Below, piece after piece: positions 1-8,809 of a stretch of DNA of 64,000 nucleotides. A model generated the notes under the pieces. The model saw nothing but the letters and a program-made list of their open reading frames with translations, was not told the DNA's origin and searched no databases. This DNA comes from Longibaculum muris (lineage in GTDB: Bacteria; Bacillota_I; Bacilli_A; Erysipelotrichales; Coprobacillaceae). The stretch is taken from positions 1 to 64,000 of the forward strand of contig NZ_SMCQ01000016.1 in assembly GCF_004343035.1 (NCBI RefSeq), given 5' to 3'. Within the stretch, counting starts at the first letter, position 1. Every line of letters begins with the position of its first letter. Made by a program: the position numbers and the translations under genes.

Positions 1-57
1 GTCTCATTTTTCTTCTTTTTAAGGCAAAAAAGTTGAAAAAGTTTTTGATACACTCTT

Positions 58-85
58 ATTATAGCACAAAGCAAACATTTATCAA
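58..85 (-). promoter_or_regulatory. Leftward sigma-A promoter for a gene off the left edge
   Basis: On the minus strand a TTGATA -35 (85-80) is followed after 16 bases by a perfect TATAAT -10 (63-58). It points out of the window to the left. A possible ATG lies at 7-5, but its coding sequence is outside the window, so the gene cannot be named. Confidence 0.45.
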
Positions 86-155
86 TTGCTTAAAGTAAAT
101 ATTTCTTGATGTCAATTCTTAAGAAAGGAATATATAAATAAAAATAAATATCTTA

Positions 156-194
156 TTGCGTGTTTAAACACAATCTTGTATAATTGTATACAAT
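156..194 (+). promoter_or_regulatory. Promoter and GntR-type operator of the aconitase operon
   Basis: TTGCGT (156-161), a 17-base spacer and TATAAT (179-184) form the promoter. A perfect 12-base palindrome ATTGTATACAAT (183-194) overlaps the -10 end. TTGTA-TACAA is the kind of site bound by FCD-type (FadR-like) GntR proteins, and such a regulator is the third gene of this operon, so autoregulation is likely. A second perfect palindrome GTGTTTAAACAC (160-171) lies in the spacer and may be another regulator's site. Confidence 0.6.
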
Positions 195-213
195 AAAGGA
201 AGGGTGATAGAAA

Positions 214-2133
214 ATGAATTTAGCATATAAAATTTTAAATTCGCATTTAAAAGAGGGGAAACTTGTACCAGGAGAACAAATTTGTATTCAAATTGATCAA
301 ACTTTGACTCAAGATTCAACTGGAACAATGGCTTATTTACAATTAGAAGCTATGGAAGTTGGACATGTAGCGGTAGATAAAGCAGTAGCATATATTGATC
401 ACAATATGTTACAAACAGGATTTGAAAATATGGATGATCATGAATTTATTAGAAGTGTTGCTAAAAAACATGGCATAACTTTTTCTAAACCAGGGAATGG
501 GGTTTGTCATCAATTACAATTAGAGAATTTTTCTAAACCAGGACAAACTTTAGTTGGTAGTGATTCTCATACACCAACTTGTGGTGCTATGGGGATGATT
601 GCTATTGGAGCTGGGGGATTGGATGTAGCAGTAGCAATGGCAACTGGGAAATATTATTTACAATGTCCATCAGTGATTCAAGTGAATTTAACAGGTAAGA
701 AAGCACCATGGGTCAGTGCTAAAGATATTATTTTAAAAGTTTTACAAGAATTAAGTGTAAAAGGTGGAGTGAACAAAATTGTTGAATATACAGGAGAAGG
801 AATAGCAACTTTATCTTTAACTGATCGTGCAACAATTTGTAATATGGGAGCAGAGCTAGGGGCAACAACTTCTGTTTTCCCAACTGATGAAAGAACTTTG
901 GATTATTTAAAACAACAAGGACGTGAAGCTGATTTTAAGGAAATGAAAGCTGGTGAAGATGCAACTTATGATCAAAGATTAGATATTGATTTATCTACTC
1001 TCGTTCCAATGGTTGCAAAACCACATAGTCCTGATGCAGTTGTTGATGTGAAAGAATTAGAAGGGATGCACATCAATCAAGTTGTGATTGGTTCATGTAC
1101 AAACTCATCTTTTGCTGATATGATGCGTGCAGCTAAAATTTTAAAAGGAAGAAAAGTCGCAGAACATGTTTCTTTGGTTATTGCGCCAGGATCGTCAAGT
1201 ATTTTAGCGATGTTATCAGAAAATGGTGCATTAGCAGATATGATTCATGCCGGGGCAAGAATTCTTGAATGTGGATGTGGACCATGTATTGGAATGGGGC
1301 AAGCGCCTTTATCAAAAGGGATTTCTTTAAGAACTATTAATCGTAATTTTAAAGGACGTTCAGGAACAAATGATGCAGGAGTTTACTTGGTATCACCTGA
1401 AATTGCTGCTTTATCTGCAATTAAAGGATATTTATCATGTGAATTTGAAGATGATATGTATTTAGATGAAGTGCCAAGCACACCATTTATTAAGAATACA
1501 AATTTCTTTATTAATGAATATGATCCACAAACTGAAGTTTATATGGGGCCTAATATTAAACCAGTGCCTAGAGGGGATAAATTAGTTAATGAAATCAAAG
1601 GGAAAGTTGTTTTAAAAGTTGGAGATAATATCTCAACTGATCATATTGTTCCTTCTGATTCTAAATTATTGCCATATCGTTCAAATGTGCCACATTTAGC
1701 AAAATTCTCTTTCTGTAAAGTTGATGATCAATTCTATAATCGTGCAATTGAAAATGGTGGTGGATTTATTGTTGGAGGAGATAATTATGGACAAGGGTCT
1801 TCTCGTGAACATGCGGCTTTAGTTCCTAATTATTTAAAGATTAAAGCAATCTTTGCATTATCTTTTGCCAGAATTCATAGATCAAACTTAATTAATAATG
1901 GGATTTTACCATTGGTTATTGATCAACAAGGCTACGATTTCTTTAATGATCAAGATGAATATATTTTATTAAATGTTAAAGAAGCCGTAGAACAAGGAAA
2001 AGATGTTGTTGTGAAAAATCAAACAACAAATGAAACAATTACAGCCAAATTAACATTAGCACCAAGAGAAAAAGTCATGATTCTACAAGGTGGTTTGTTA
2101 AATGCTATTAAAGAGTTAGGGGGAGATTTTTAA
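214..2133 (+). CDS. acnA: Aconitate hydratase
   Basis: This 639-residue protein is predicted to interconvert citrate and isocitrate through a [4Fe-4S] cluster in the cytoplasm. The three cluster cysteines are visible: Cys295 in GSCTN, and Cys355 and Cys358 in ECGCGPC. The C-terminal swivel domain carries the substrate motif GQGSSREHAA. The length fits the short, mitochondrial-like aconitases of Clostridia and relatives rather than the ~900-residue AcnA type, so the symbol is used loosely. The start follows a GGAAGGGTGAT ribosome site. The stop codon overlaps the isocitrate dehydrogenase start (TAATG), so the two are translationally coupled. No citrate synthase lies in the window. The pair probably supplies 2-oxoglutarate for glutamate. 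Homoaconitase or isopropylmalate isomerase is less likely, given the IDH neighbour. Confidence 0.9.
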   Translation: MNLAYKILNSHLKEGKLVPGEQICIQIDQTLTQDSTGTMAYLQLEAMEVGHVAVDKAVAYIDHNMLQTGFENMDDHEFIRSVAKKHGITFSKPGNGVCHQLQLENFSKPGQTLVGSDSHTPTCGAMGMIAIGAGGLDVAVAMATGKYYLQCPSVIQVNLTGKKAPWVSAKDIILKVLQELSVKGGVNKIVEYTGEGIATLSLTDRATICNMGAELGATTSVFPTDERTLDYLKQQGREADFKEMKAGEDATYDQRLDIDLSTLVPMVAKPHSPDAVVDVKELEGMHINQVVIGSCTNSSFADMMRAAKILKGRKVAEHVSLVIAPGSSSILAMLSENGALADMIHAGARILECGCGPCIGMGQAPLSKGISLRTINRNFKGRSGTNDAGVYLVSPEIAALSAIKGYLSCEFEDDMYLDEVPSTPFIKNTNFFINEYDPQTEVYMGPNIKPVPRGDKLVNEIKGKVVLKVGDNISTDHIVPSDSKLLPYRSNVPHLAKFSFCKVDDQFYNRAIENGGGFIVGGDNYGQGSSREHAALVPNYLKIKAIFALSFARIHRSNLINNGILPLVIDQQGYDFFNDQDEYILLNVKEAVEQGKDVVVKNQTTNETITAKLTLAPREKVMILQGGLLNAIKELGGDF

Positions 2134-3125
2134 TGAAAGCTGTATTAATACCAGGGGATGGAATTGGTCCAGAAATCGCTAAGAGTGTCGAAAATATTAC
2201 CCAGGCAATGAAACTTGATATTGAATGGGTCACATATCGTGCTGGGGCAGAATACGCTGCCAAAACAAAAGAAGTTTTTGAACCAGGATTGGTAGATGCC
2301 ATCAAAGAATACAAATGGGCATTAAAAGGTCCAACAGCAACACCAATTGGAACAGGATTTAGAAGTGTCAATGTCGCATTAAGACAACAATTTGAAACTT
2401 ATGCCAATGTTAGACCAATCCGTTCATTTAAGGGAATCAATTCTAAATATGAAAATATTGATTTGGTTATGATTAGAGAAAATACTGAAGATTTGTATAA
2501 AGGCATTGAATATATGATTAATGATAATATGGCAAATGGTGTGAAATTAATTACACGTGAAGCAAGCGAAAAGATTTGCCGTTATGCCTTTGAATATGCT
2601 AAAATAAACAACAGACATAAAGTAACAGCTATTCATAAAGCTAACATTATGAAATATACAGATGGACTCTTTTTAGAAGCTTTTAGAGATGTAGCAAAAT
2701 GTTATCCAGAAATTGAAGCTCAAGAAGTCATTGTGGATAATATGTGTATGCAACTTGTTTTAAGACCCGAAACATTTGATGTTTTGGTTGCTCCTAATTT
2801 ATATGGAGATATTGTTTCTGATTTATGTGCTGGATTAATTGGAGGATTAGGTTTTGCACCAAGTGGAAATATTGGTGATGAATATCGTATATATGAAGCC
2901 GTTCATGGAAGTGCTCCAGATATAGCGGGAAAGAATATTGCTAATCCAAGTGCTTTATTATTAGCTTTTGCATTAATGTTGGAAGATTTGGGAAAATTAG
3001 AAGAAGCAAATCGTTTGAGAAATGCTTTAGCTGCAGTTGTAGAAGAAGGTCATACGATTACACCAGATATTGGTGGAACAGCATCAACCAGTGCATTTAC
3101 CCAAGCGATTATTGAAAAATTATAG
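2133..3125 (+). CDS. icd: NAD-dependent isocitrate dehydrogenase
   Basis: A 330-residue member of the isocitrate/isopropylmalate dehydrogenase family. It shows the substrate motif around [10 protein letters not shown], the arginine pair in [13 protein letters not shown], the metal-binding stretch [13 protein letters not shown], and the cofactor loop [15 protein letters not shown], whose aspartate/isoleucine pattern favours NAD over NADP. It oxidises isocitrate to 2-oxoglutarate and CO2. Coupling to aconitase by a one-base overlap supports IDH rather than isopropylmalate or homoisocitrate dehydrogenase. It is followed 12 bases later by the operon's GntR regulator. Confidence 0.88.
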   Translation: MKAVLIPGDGIGPEIAKSVENITQAMKLDIEWVTYRAGAEYAAKTKEVFEPGLVDAIKEYKWALKGPTATPIGTGFRSVNVALRQQFETYANVRPIRSFKGINSKYENIDLVMIRENTEDLYKGIEYMINDNMANGVKLITREASEKICRYAFEYAKINNRHKVTAIHKANIMKYTDGLFLEAFRDVAKCYPEIEAQEVIVDNMCMQLVLRPETFDVLVAPNLYGDIVSDLCAGLIGGLGFAPSGNIGDEYRIYEAVHGSAPDIAGKNIANPSALLLAFALMLEDLGKLEEANRLRNALAAVVEEGHTITPDIGGTASTSAFTQAIIEKL

Positions 3126-3137
3126 GAGGAAAGTCGC

Positions 3138-3818
3138 ATGCCATCTCATAGTCTGTTTGATCAAGTAACACATGGTTCATTGGGAAATAAGATTTTTGAT
3201 ATTTTAAGGGATCGTATTTTAAATGATGAATATGAACATGGACAAAAATTAAATGAATTAGCTTTAGCTAATGAGTTGAAAATAAGTAGAACACCTATTA
3301 GAGAAGCTTTAAAACAATTAGAATTAGAAGGTTTGGTTGAAAGTATTCCTAACAAAGGTGTTTATGTAAAAGGTTTTTCACCAAGAGATATTGATGATAT
3401 GTTTGAAATTCGTTTGGCTTTAGAAGGGCTTGCTATTCAATTAGCCATTGATCGCATGGATGAAGTTCATCTTGCTAAGATTAAAGATGTTTTTGAATTA
3501 ATGGAATTTTATACAGGTAAAAATGAACAGGATAAAATTAATGATTTAAATATTCTTTATCATGAAACTATTTATCAGGCAACTCAATCACAATACTTTG
3601 AACAATTATTAAAAGATGTTCACTATTATGTTTCAGTAACAAGTCGTCACTCTATTACTCAACCAGAAAGATTAGAAACAGCTTTAAAAGAACACCGAGC
3701 AATCTTACATGCAATCATGGCTGGGGATAAGGAACAAGCTAAAGAAACAATTCAAAAACATATTCGAAAAACACAAGTTTTAGTTCGTAAATATTATGCA
3801 CAAAAGAATAAAAAGTAA
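3138..3818 (+). CDS. GntR-family regulator, FCD domain
   Basis: A 226-residue regulator with an N-terminal winged helix (about residues 15-80, with the family-typical ISRTPIREALKQLELEGLV recognition region) and an all-helical FCD ligand domain (about 90-220). Histidines in the second domain (HETIYQAT, SRHSIT, KEHRAIL) fit the usual metal/ligand site of FCD proteins, which often sense carboxylic acids. It is the last gene of the aconitase/IDH operon, preceded by GGAGGAAAG. It probably binds the ATTGTATACAAT palindrome at 183-194 and responds to citrate or a related acid. The ligand is inferred from context only. Confidence 0.85.
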   Translation: MPSHSLFDQVTHGSLGNKIFDILRDRILNDEYEHGQKLNELALANELKISRTPIREALKQLELEGLVESIPNKGVYVKGFSPRDIDDMFEIRLALEGLAIQLAIDRMDEVHLAKIKDVFELMEFYTGKNEQDKINDLNILYHETIYQATQSQYFEQLLKDVHYYVSVTSRHSITQPERLETALKEHRAILHAIMAGDKEQAKETIQKHIRKTQVLVRKYYAQKNKK

Positions 3819-3819
3819 A

Positions 3820-3859
3820 AAATAAACCCAAAAGATGAAATACGCTTTTGGGTTTATTT
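3820..3859. terminator. Bidirectional terminator between the GntR and MATE genes
   Basis: A perfect 15-base-pair inverted repeat (3820-3834 with 3845-3859, core AACCCAAAAG / CTTTTGGGTT) has a 10-base loop and A/T flanks on both sides. It serves both convergent genes, and the right arm overlaps the last codons of the minus-strand MATE gene. Confidence 0.85.
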
Positions 3860-5185
3860 GAAATAAGCTTTTATTTTCACACGATAACTGATATAAAGTA
3901 AGATGGCAGCCCCACTCCAGGCAAATACTTCTGCATAATAAATACCATCTTGTCCAATAAATAAAGGAAGAAATAAAGCAATACCAATTCGCATGATTAA
4001 TTCAACAATTCCTGATAACATTGGAATAAATGTATTTTCCATGCCTTGTAAAGCACTTCGATAAGTATGTAAGACATAAAGAATAGGGAGACATATAGCC
4101 ATAATTGATAAGTAACGAAAAGCAATAGAAAGGACAACTTCGATTTGATGAACACTACCAGAAATAAAGAGTAATAAGATGGATTTACCAAAAATTAACA
4201 TCATAATAGAGATAATTAAAGAAGTCGTAAGGGATAATAAATTGGCTTGAAAAACACCATGTTTCATACGTTCATATTGTTTAGCTCCTAAGTTTTGACT
4301 ATTGAAAGTTGTAATTGCATAACCAAATGATATAGCAGCAACTTCTAATAATCCATAAAGTTTATTGGTTGCTGTAAAACCAGCAACAAATAAGAAACCA
4401 AAACTATTCACAACGGATTGAACAACGATACCTCCAGCAGAAATAATGGCATTTTGAAAAGCTAAAGGTGTGCCAATTTGAATGAGTCCTTTCATTGTTG
4501 GATAATCAAAAGAAAAACTTTCTTTATGAATTGTAAAAGGAAGTTCTTTTTTTAAAACATCATAACAATACAAAGCGGCAGCCATTTGCGCAATCAAAGT
4601 TGCAATGGCAGCACCAGCAATCCCAAAATGAAAAACACAAACAAATAATAAATCTAAAATAATATTGATAATAGCTGCACTCACCATAGCAATCAATGGT
4701 GTATGACTATTTCCTAATGCTCTTAAAATACATGAAAAACAGTTATAGAACATAACAATCAATACTCCAGCTGACATAACTCTTAAATAAGTTATAGAAC
4801 CTTCTATAATATTATCCGGTGTTTTGAGTAAATGAAGTAATGGAGTAATAATAACTTGAACACCAATTGTTAATATAATTCCTAAAACAAAACAAGCTAT
4901 TAAAATCATTGCCATAATTTTTTCCATACGTTTAAAATCTTGAGCACCATAAGCATAAGAAATACGAATAGAAAAACCTTGAGTAAAACCCATGACAATG
5001 CCTAACATAGCCCAGTTAATCCAGTCTGCAGCTCCTAAACTTGCTAAAGCATCAACCCCTAAAAACTGTCCAACAATCATTGTATCAACAAGGGTATAAA
5101 GTTGTTGTAAAATATTTCCTAACATCAATGGCATGGCAAATAAGAAAATCAATTTCATTGGTTTTCCAACAGTCATATTCTTCAT
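3854..5185 (-). CDS. MATE-family multidrug/toxin exporter
   Basis: A 443-residue integral membrane protein with about 12 hydrophobic segments in two homologous halves, typical of MATE (DinF/NorM-like) cation-coupled antiporters. The N-terminus runs MKNMTVGKPMKLIFLFAMPLM, and the first half has the characteristic QQLYTLVDTMIVGQFLG stretch. The start follows a GGGAGGAAT ribosome site. It is transcribed alone. The exported substrate cannot be read from the sequence. Confidence 0.85.
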   Translation of the reverse strand: MKNMTVGKPMKLIFLFAMPLMLGNILQQLYTLVDTMIVGQFLGVDALASLGAADWINWAMLGIVMGFTQGFSIRISYAYGAQDFKRMEKIMAMILIACFVLGIILTIGVQVIITPLLHLLKTPDNIIEGSITYLRVMSAGVLIVMFYNCFSCILRALGNSHTPLIAMVSAAIINIILDLLFVCVFHFGIAGAAIATLIAQMAAALYCYDVLKKELPFTIHKESFSFDYPTMKGLIQIGTPLAFQNAIISAGGIVVQSVVNSFGFLFVAGFTATNKLYGLLEVAAISFGYAITTFNSQNLGAKQYERMKHGVFQANLLSLTTSLIISIMMLIFGKSILLLFISGSVHQIEVVLSIAFRYLSIMAICLPILYVLHTYRSALQGMENTFIPMLSGIVELIMRIGIALFLPLFIGQDGIYYAEVFAWSGAAILLYISYRVKIKAYFK

Positions 5186-5253
5186 GTTTCATTCCTCCCG
5201 CTTTTTTGTAAAAATAATCTATCATAATAAGAAAACGAAGTCTATAAAAAAAT

Positions 5254-5274
5254 AAAAACAGTTAAACTGTTTTT
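5254..5274 (-). terminator. Terminator of the UTRA regulator gene
   Basis: The near-perfect inverted repeat AAAAACAGTT / AACTGTTTTT is followed on the minus strand by a T-rich tract. It overlaps the stop codon of the upstream minus-strand gene. Confidence 0.65.
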
Positions 5275-5974
5275 AGATTTTGTATTGGATTTGATAATTG
5301 TGAATGCGCGTATTATAACGGGCATGAGAGACTTCAACGACTTTTCCATAAATATCATGAGAGATTCTCTTTCTACCTAAAACTGGACCATTTTCTAAAT
5401 GTAAAGCCTTTAAAATATCAAGGGGTGGAAATTCTACAAAGAAATCATCGTTAAAATCAGCAACCGAATGATTATGTTGATAAAGATACATATATAAAGA
5501 AAAATCATTCAGTTTTTGTTGATCAGGAACTTGAATATCACCAGGGAGATAATGTGTAAAATGAATATATGGTTCTCCATCCAAGTAATAACAACGACTA
5601 ATCTTTAAACATTGTCGTCCATAATATTGGAATAAATCATCTTGAGGATTGAGTGTGATATATTCAAATTCAGTATTTTCTTTAGTCACTTGATAACCTT
5701 GTTGATTTAAGATTGATGAAAATGATTGTCCATTAGATAATTTATTAAATATACTATTACTAATCACTGTGGTACCTTTACCACTTTTTTTTGTAACATA
5801 ACCATCATTCTCTAATAATTCAATAGCTTTTCGAATTGTTATTTTACTGACTTTAAATTGCTGTTCAAGTTCAGTTTCAGTAGGTAAAAATGAACCAATT
5901 GGGTAGATTCCATTAATAATAGAATCTTTAATCACTTCCATAATTGAATAATATAAAGGGACTTTTTCGTTCAT
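5273..5974 (-). CDS. GntR-family regulator, UTRA domain
   Basis: A 233-residue HutC/GntR-type repressor. The N-terminal winged helix (about residues 8-70) includes the motif LEQQFKVSKITIRKAIELLE. The C-terminal UTRA domain (about 90-230) usually binds a sugar phosphate or a similar metabolite. It is transcribed divergently from the PTS/amino-sugar-acid operon at 6128, and the shared intergenic region holds paired palindromes (6053-6088). It is therefore the likely repressor of that operon, relieved by a phosphorylated substrate. On its own side an extended -10, TGTTATAAT, is visible (6014-6006 minus). Confidence 0.85.
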   Translation of the reverse strand: MNEKVPLYYSIMEVIKDSIINGIYPIGSFLPTETELEQQFKVSKITIRKAIELLENDGYVTKKSGKGTTVISNSIFNKLSNGQSFSSILNQQGYQVTKENTEFEYITLNPQDDLFQYYGRQCLKISRCYYLDGEPYIHFTHYLPGDIQVPDQQKLNDFSLYMYLYQHNHSVADFNDDFFVEFPPLDILKALHLENGPVLGRKRISHDIYGKVVEVSHARYNTRIHNYQIQYKI

Positions 5975-6052
5975 AAATATATCTTCCTTTCACTTAAGTA
6001 AACCTATTATAACATAGAAAAATATAAAAATGGTAAAAATTATAAAAAATAT

Positions 6053-6093
6053 AACATTATAATCTTTACAAATAAACATTATAATGTTATAGT
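6053..6093 (+). promoter_or_regulatory. Promoter with paired operators of the PTS/amino-sugar-acid operon
   Basis: TTTACA (6065-6070), a 17-base spacer and TATAGT (6088-6093) form the promoter. A perfect 14-base palindrome AACATTATAATGTT (6075-6088) fills the spacer. An imperfect copy beginning AACATTATAAT starts exactly 22 bases upstream (6053), two helical turns away. This is a strong candidate for cooperative binding by the divergent UTRA-GntR protein. Confidence 0.65.
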
Positions 6094-6127
6094 GTATACG
6101 TAAACAAAATAGGCGAGGAGAAATAGT

Positions 6128-7426
6128 ATGGAAAAGTTTATGAAAATGATTGAAGAAAAATTGATGCCTGTGGCGCTTAAGATTAGTGGGCAGCGTCATA
6201 TGCAAGCGGTAAGACAAGGGGTTGTCGCAACTTTACCGTTAACGATTGTAGGGTCTTTCTTTTGTATCCTATTGAATATTCCAATTGATGGTTATTCAGA
6301 ATTTATTGCCCCATATCTTAACATTATTGATGTTCCATTTCGTTTTACTGTAGGGATCTTAGCATTATATGCAGCTTATGGAATTGGAGCTTCACTTGCT
6401 AGATATTACAAACTTGATCAATTAGGTTGTGGTATGTTAGCGACTGTTGCTTTCTTGGTTTCAACAGTTGTTCCAGTAAAAGTGACTGCTGGTATGCCAG
6501 AAGTTATTGCAGATGGAAGATATTTATCAATTGGTGCATTAAGTGCAAGTTCTTTGTTTGGAGCTATCGTCGCATCATTGGTTGCTGTAGAAATTTATCG
6601 TTTATGTAAAGAAAAGAATATTGTGATTAAAATGCCTGATGGAGTACCACCTGAAGTTGCTAATTCATTTAGTGCTTTAATTCCAGCAGCAGTTGTTATT
6701 CTTTTATTCTGGGTTATTCGTTATGTCTTTAATTTTGATATTAGTGCAACATTAAGTAATTTGTTAATGCCATTAAAAGATACTTTATCTGGTAACAGTT
6801 TAATTGGTGGATTGATTACAGTTACATTAATTACTTTCTTCTGGGTACTTGGGATTCATGGTCCAGCTATCATGTCACCAGTTATTAGACCAATTTGGGA
6901 TATGACAATTGCTGAAAATATGGAAATCTTTGCTGCCGGAACAGCAGCTAGCCAATTACCAAATATCTTTACTGAACAATTCTTACAATGGTTTGTATGG
7001 ATTGGTGGTGCAGGAGCAACACTTGCATTGGTATGTTTATTCTTAAGATCTAAATCTCAATATATTAAGAGTTTAGGTAGATTATGTTTAATTCCTGGTA
7101 TCTTTAATATTAATGAACCAGTTATCTTTGGTGCACCAATTGTTATGAATCCAATCTTAGCAATTCCATTTATTGTCGCACCAATCATTATGACAATTGT
7201 TTCTTATTTATTTACAGTTTCTGGTTTAGTTCCATTAATGATGGCCAAATTGCCATTTACTTTACCAGCACCATTAGCAGCAGTCATGTCAACAGATTGG
7301 TCAATTATGGCTGGTGTCTTAGTTATTATTAACTTTATTATTGCATTGGTTATTTATTATCCATTCTTTAAAATGTTTGAAAAACAACAATTAGAAAAAG
7401 AAGAAGCATCTTTAGAAAAAGCATAG
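6128..7426 (+). CDS. PTS sugar permease EIIC, lactose/cellobiose family
   Basis: A 432-residue membrane permease domain of a phosphotransferase system. It has about ten hydrophobic segments and the family signatures GIHGPAIMSPVIRP and GIFNINEPVIFGAPIVMNP, which line the sugar site in lactose/cellobiose/chitobiose-type EIIC. No EIIA or EIIB is attached or adjacent, so phosphoryl transfer must come from components encoded elsewhere. Co-transcription with 6-phospho-glycosidases indicates that a disaccharide is imported and phosphorylated at the non-reducing end. The start has a GGCGAGGAG ribosome site. Confidence 0.87.
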   Translation: MEKFMKMIEEKLMPVALKISGQRHMQAVRQGVVATLPLTIVGSFFCILLNIPIDGYSEFIAPYLNIIDVPFRFTVGILALYAAYGIGASLARYYKLDQLGCGMLATVAFLVSTVVPVKVTAGMPEVIADGRYLSIGALSASSLFGAIVASLVAVEIYRLCKEKNIVIKMPDGVPPEVANSFSALIPAAVVILLFWVIRYVFNFDISATLSNLLMPLKDTLSGNSLIGGLITVTLITFFWVLGIHGPAIMSPVIRPIWDMTIAENMEIFAAGTAASQLPNIFTEQFLQWFVWIGGAGATLALVCLFLRSKSQYIKSLGRLCLIPGIFNINEPVIFGAPIVMNPILAIPFIVAPIIMTIVSYLFTVSGLVPLMMAKLPFTLPAPLAAVMSTDWSIMAGVLVIINFIIALVIYYPFFKMFEKQQLEKEEASLEKA

Positions 7427-7457
7427 AAAGGAAAGACATTGTCTTTGGTAAAGTAAA

Positions 7458-7724
7458 ATGATTCAAATCTCAACATTTATTGGTATATTAGCTTGTTTCT
7501 TTATTACAACATTATTGAGTGAAAAATATTATCAAAAGCATCAAGTTCAAACCAGATTATTAAAAATGATTCTTTATATTATGTTATATATGTTCATCTT
7601 ATTAACTGTTGTTGTTTTATTCCCACAATGTTTTATTATTCTTGTTTATGGAAGTGTCATTATGGCAAGTTATTTCAATATTTATAATCGTCATCGTAAG
7701 ATTCCTGGGGAGGTGGAAGCATGA
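7458..7724 (+). CDS. Small membrane protein of unknown function in the PTS operon
   Basis: This 88-residue protein is not recognised. It has an N-terminal hydrophobic segment (about residues 3-20) and a second hydrophobic region (about 35-72) separated by the basic, Gln-rich stretch SEKYYQKHQVQTRLLK. It ends four bases inside the GH170 gene (ATGA-type overlap), so it is translated as part of the operon. It may be a partner of the EIIC permease, but nothing in the sequence shows this. The ribosome site is weak. Confidence 0.6.
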   Translation: MIQISTFIGILACFFITTLLSEKYYQKHQVQTRLLKMILYIMLYMFILLTVVVLFPQCFIILVYGSVIMASYFNIYNRHRKIPGEVEA

Positions 7725-8809
7725 AAAGGTCATTAGGGATATCTATCTATCCTGAACACAGTACTGTAGAAAAAGATAAAGCTTATTTAAAGTTAGCCAG
7801 TGAATATGGTTTTACAAGAGTCTTTACTTGTTTATTGTCAGTTAATAAACCAAAAGAAGATATTGTTCGTGAATTTAAAGAGATAATTGAATATGCGACT
7901 GATTTAGGATATGAAGTTATTTTGGATGTTGCTCCAGCAGTCTTTGATCAACTAGGAATTTCATATGATGATTTAAGTTTCTTTCATGATATGGGAGCCA
8001 CTGGGATTCGTTTAGATGTTGGGTTTGATGGAGCCAAAGAAGCTATGTTAACATTTAATCCTTATGAATTAGCGATTGAAATCAATATGTCAAATAATGT
8101 TGCTTACTTAGATAACATTTTGACATATCAGCCTAATGCTCCATTTTTATATGGATGTCATAACTTCTATCCTCAAAAAGGAACAGGTTTAGATTATGAT
8201 TTCTTTGTCAAGTGTTCATCACGTTTTAAAAAACATGGTATTAGAACAGCTGCTTTTATAAATTCTCATAGTGCAACCCTTGGTCCTTGGTCAATCAATG
8301 ATGGATTATGTACATTAGAAATGCATAGAGATTTACCCATTGATGTACAAGCCAAACATTTATTTGCAACAAATTTAATTGATGATGTGATTATTGGAAA
8401 TGCTTATGCATCACGTGAAGAATTAGAAGCTTTATCAAAAGTCAATCGTTATCAATTAGAGTTAAGTGTTGAAGTTTTAACAGATTCATCAACGATTGAA
8501 AAAGATATTATGTTCAATGAACAACATTTTAGACGTGGTGATATGACTAAACAAGCAGTGCGTTCAACTGAAGTGAGAAAGAAACATACTCAAAGTGATA
8601 TACCACTTCATGATCATATGCAGACTTTTCAATGTGGAGATGTTGTGATCGGGAATAATAATTTTGGGAAATATAAAGGAGAACTTCAAATTATCTTAGA
8701 AGAATGTTATGATGAACGTAAGAATAAAGTGGGAAAAGTTGTTGATGAAGAATTATTTTTACTTGATTTTGTAGATGCATGGACAAAATTTAAATTGAAA
8801 GAGAAATGA
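7721..8809 (+). CDS. DUF871/GH170 6-phospho-glycosidase (MupG-like)
   Basis: A 362-residue cytoplasmic protein of the DUF871 family. The N-terminus RSLGISIYPEHS begins a TIM barrel, with family-typical GIRLDVGFDG, GCHNFYP and HDHMQTFQCGD segments. The barrel covers about residues 1-240 and a cyclophilin-like domain about 255-360. The characterised member, Staphylococcus aureus MupG, cleaves the 6-phosphorylated PTS product MurNAc-6P-GlcNAc. No MurQ etherase is present here, so the substrate probably differs. It overlaps the genes on both sides by 4 bases and has a GGGGAGGTGG ribosome site. Confidence 0.82.
   Translation: MKRSLGISIYPEHSTVEKDKAYLKLASEYGFTRVFTCLLSVNKPKEDIVREFKEIIEYATDLGYEVILDVAPAVFDQLGISYDDLSFFHDMGATGIRLDVGFDGAKEAMLTFNPYELAIEINMSNNVAYLDNILTYQPNAPFLYGCHNFYPQKGTGLDYDFFVKCSSRFKKHGIRTAAFINSHSATLGPWSINDGLCTLEMHRDLPIDVQAKHLFATNLIDDVIIGNAYASREELEALSKVNRYQLELSVEVLTDSSTIEKDIMFNEQHFRRGDMTKQAVRSTEVRKKHTQSDIPLHDHMQTFQCGDVVIGNNNFGKYKGELQIILEECYDERKNKVGKVVDEELFLLDFVDAWTKFKLKEK

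Noticed and set aside
6427-6609. 60-codon Cys/Trp-rich frame inside the first EIIC gene
   Set aside because: It is in an alternate frame of a conserved permease without start signals; its unusual composition is a by-product.
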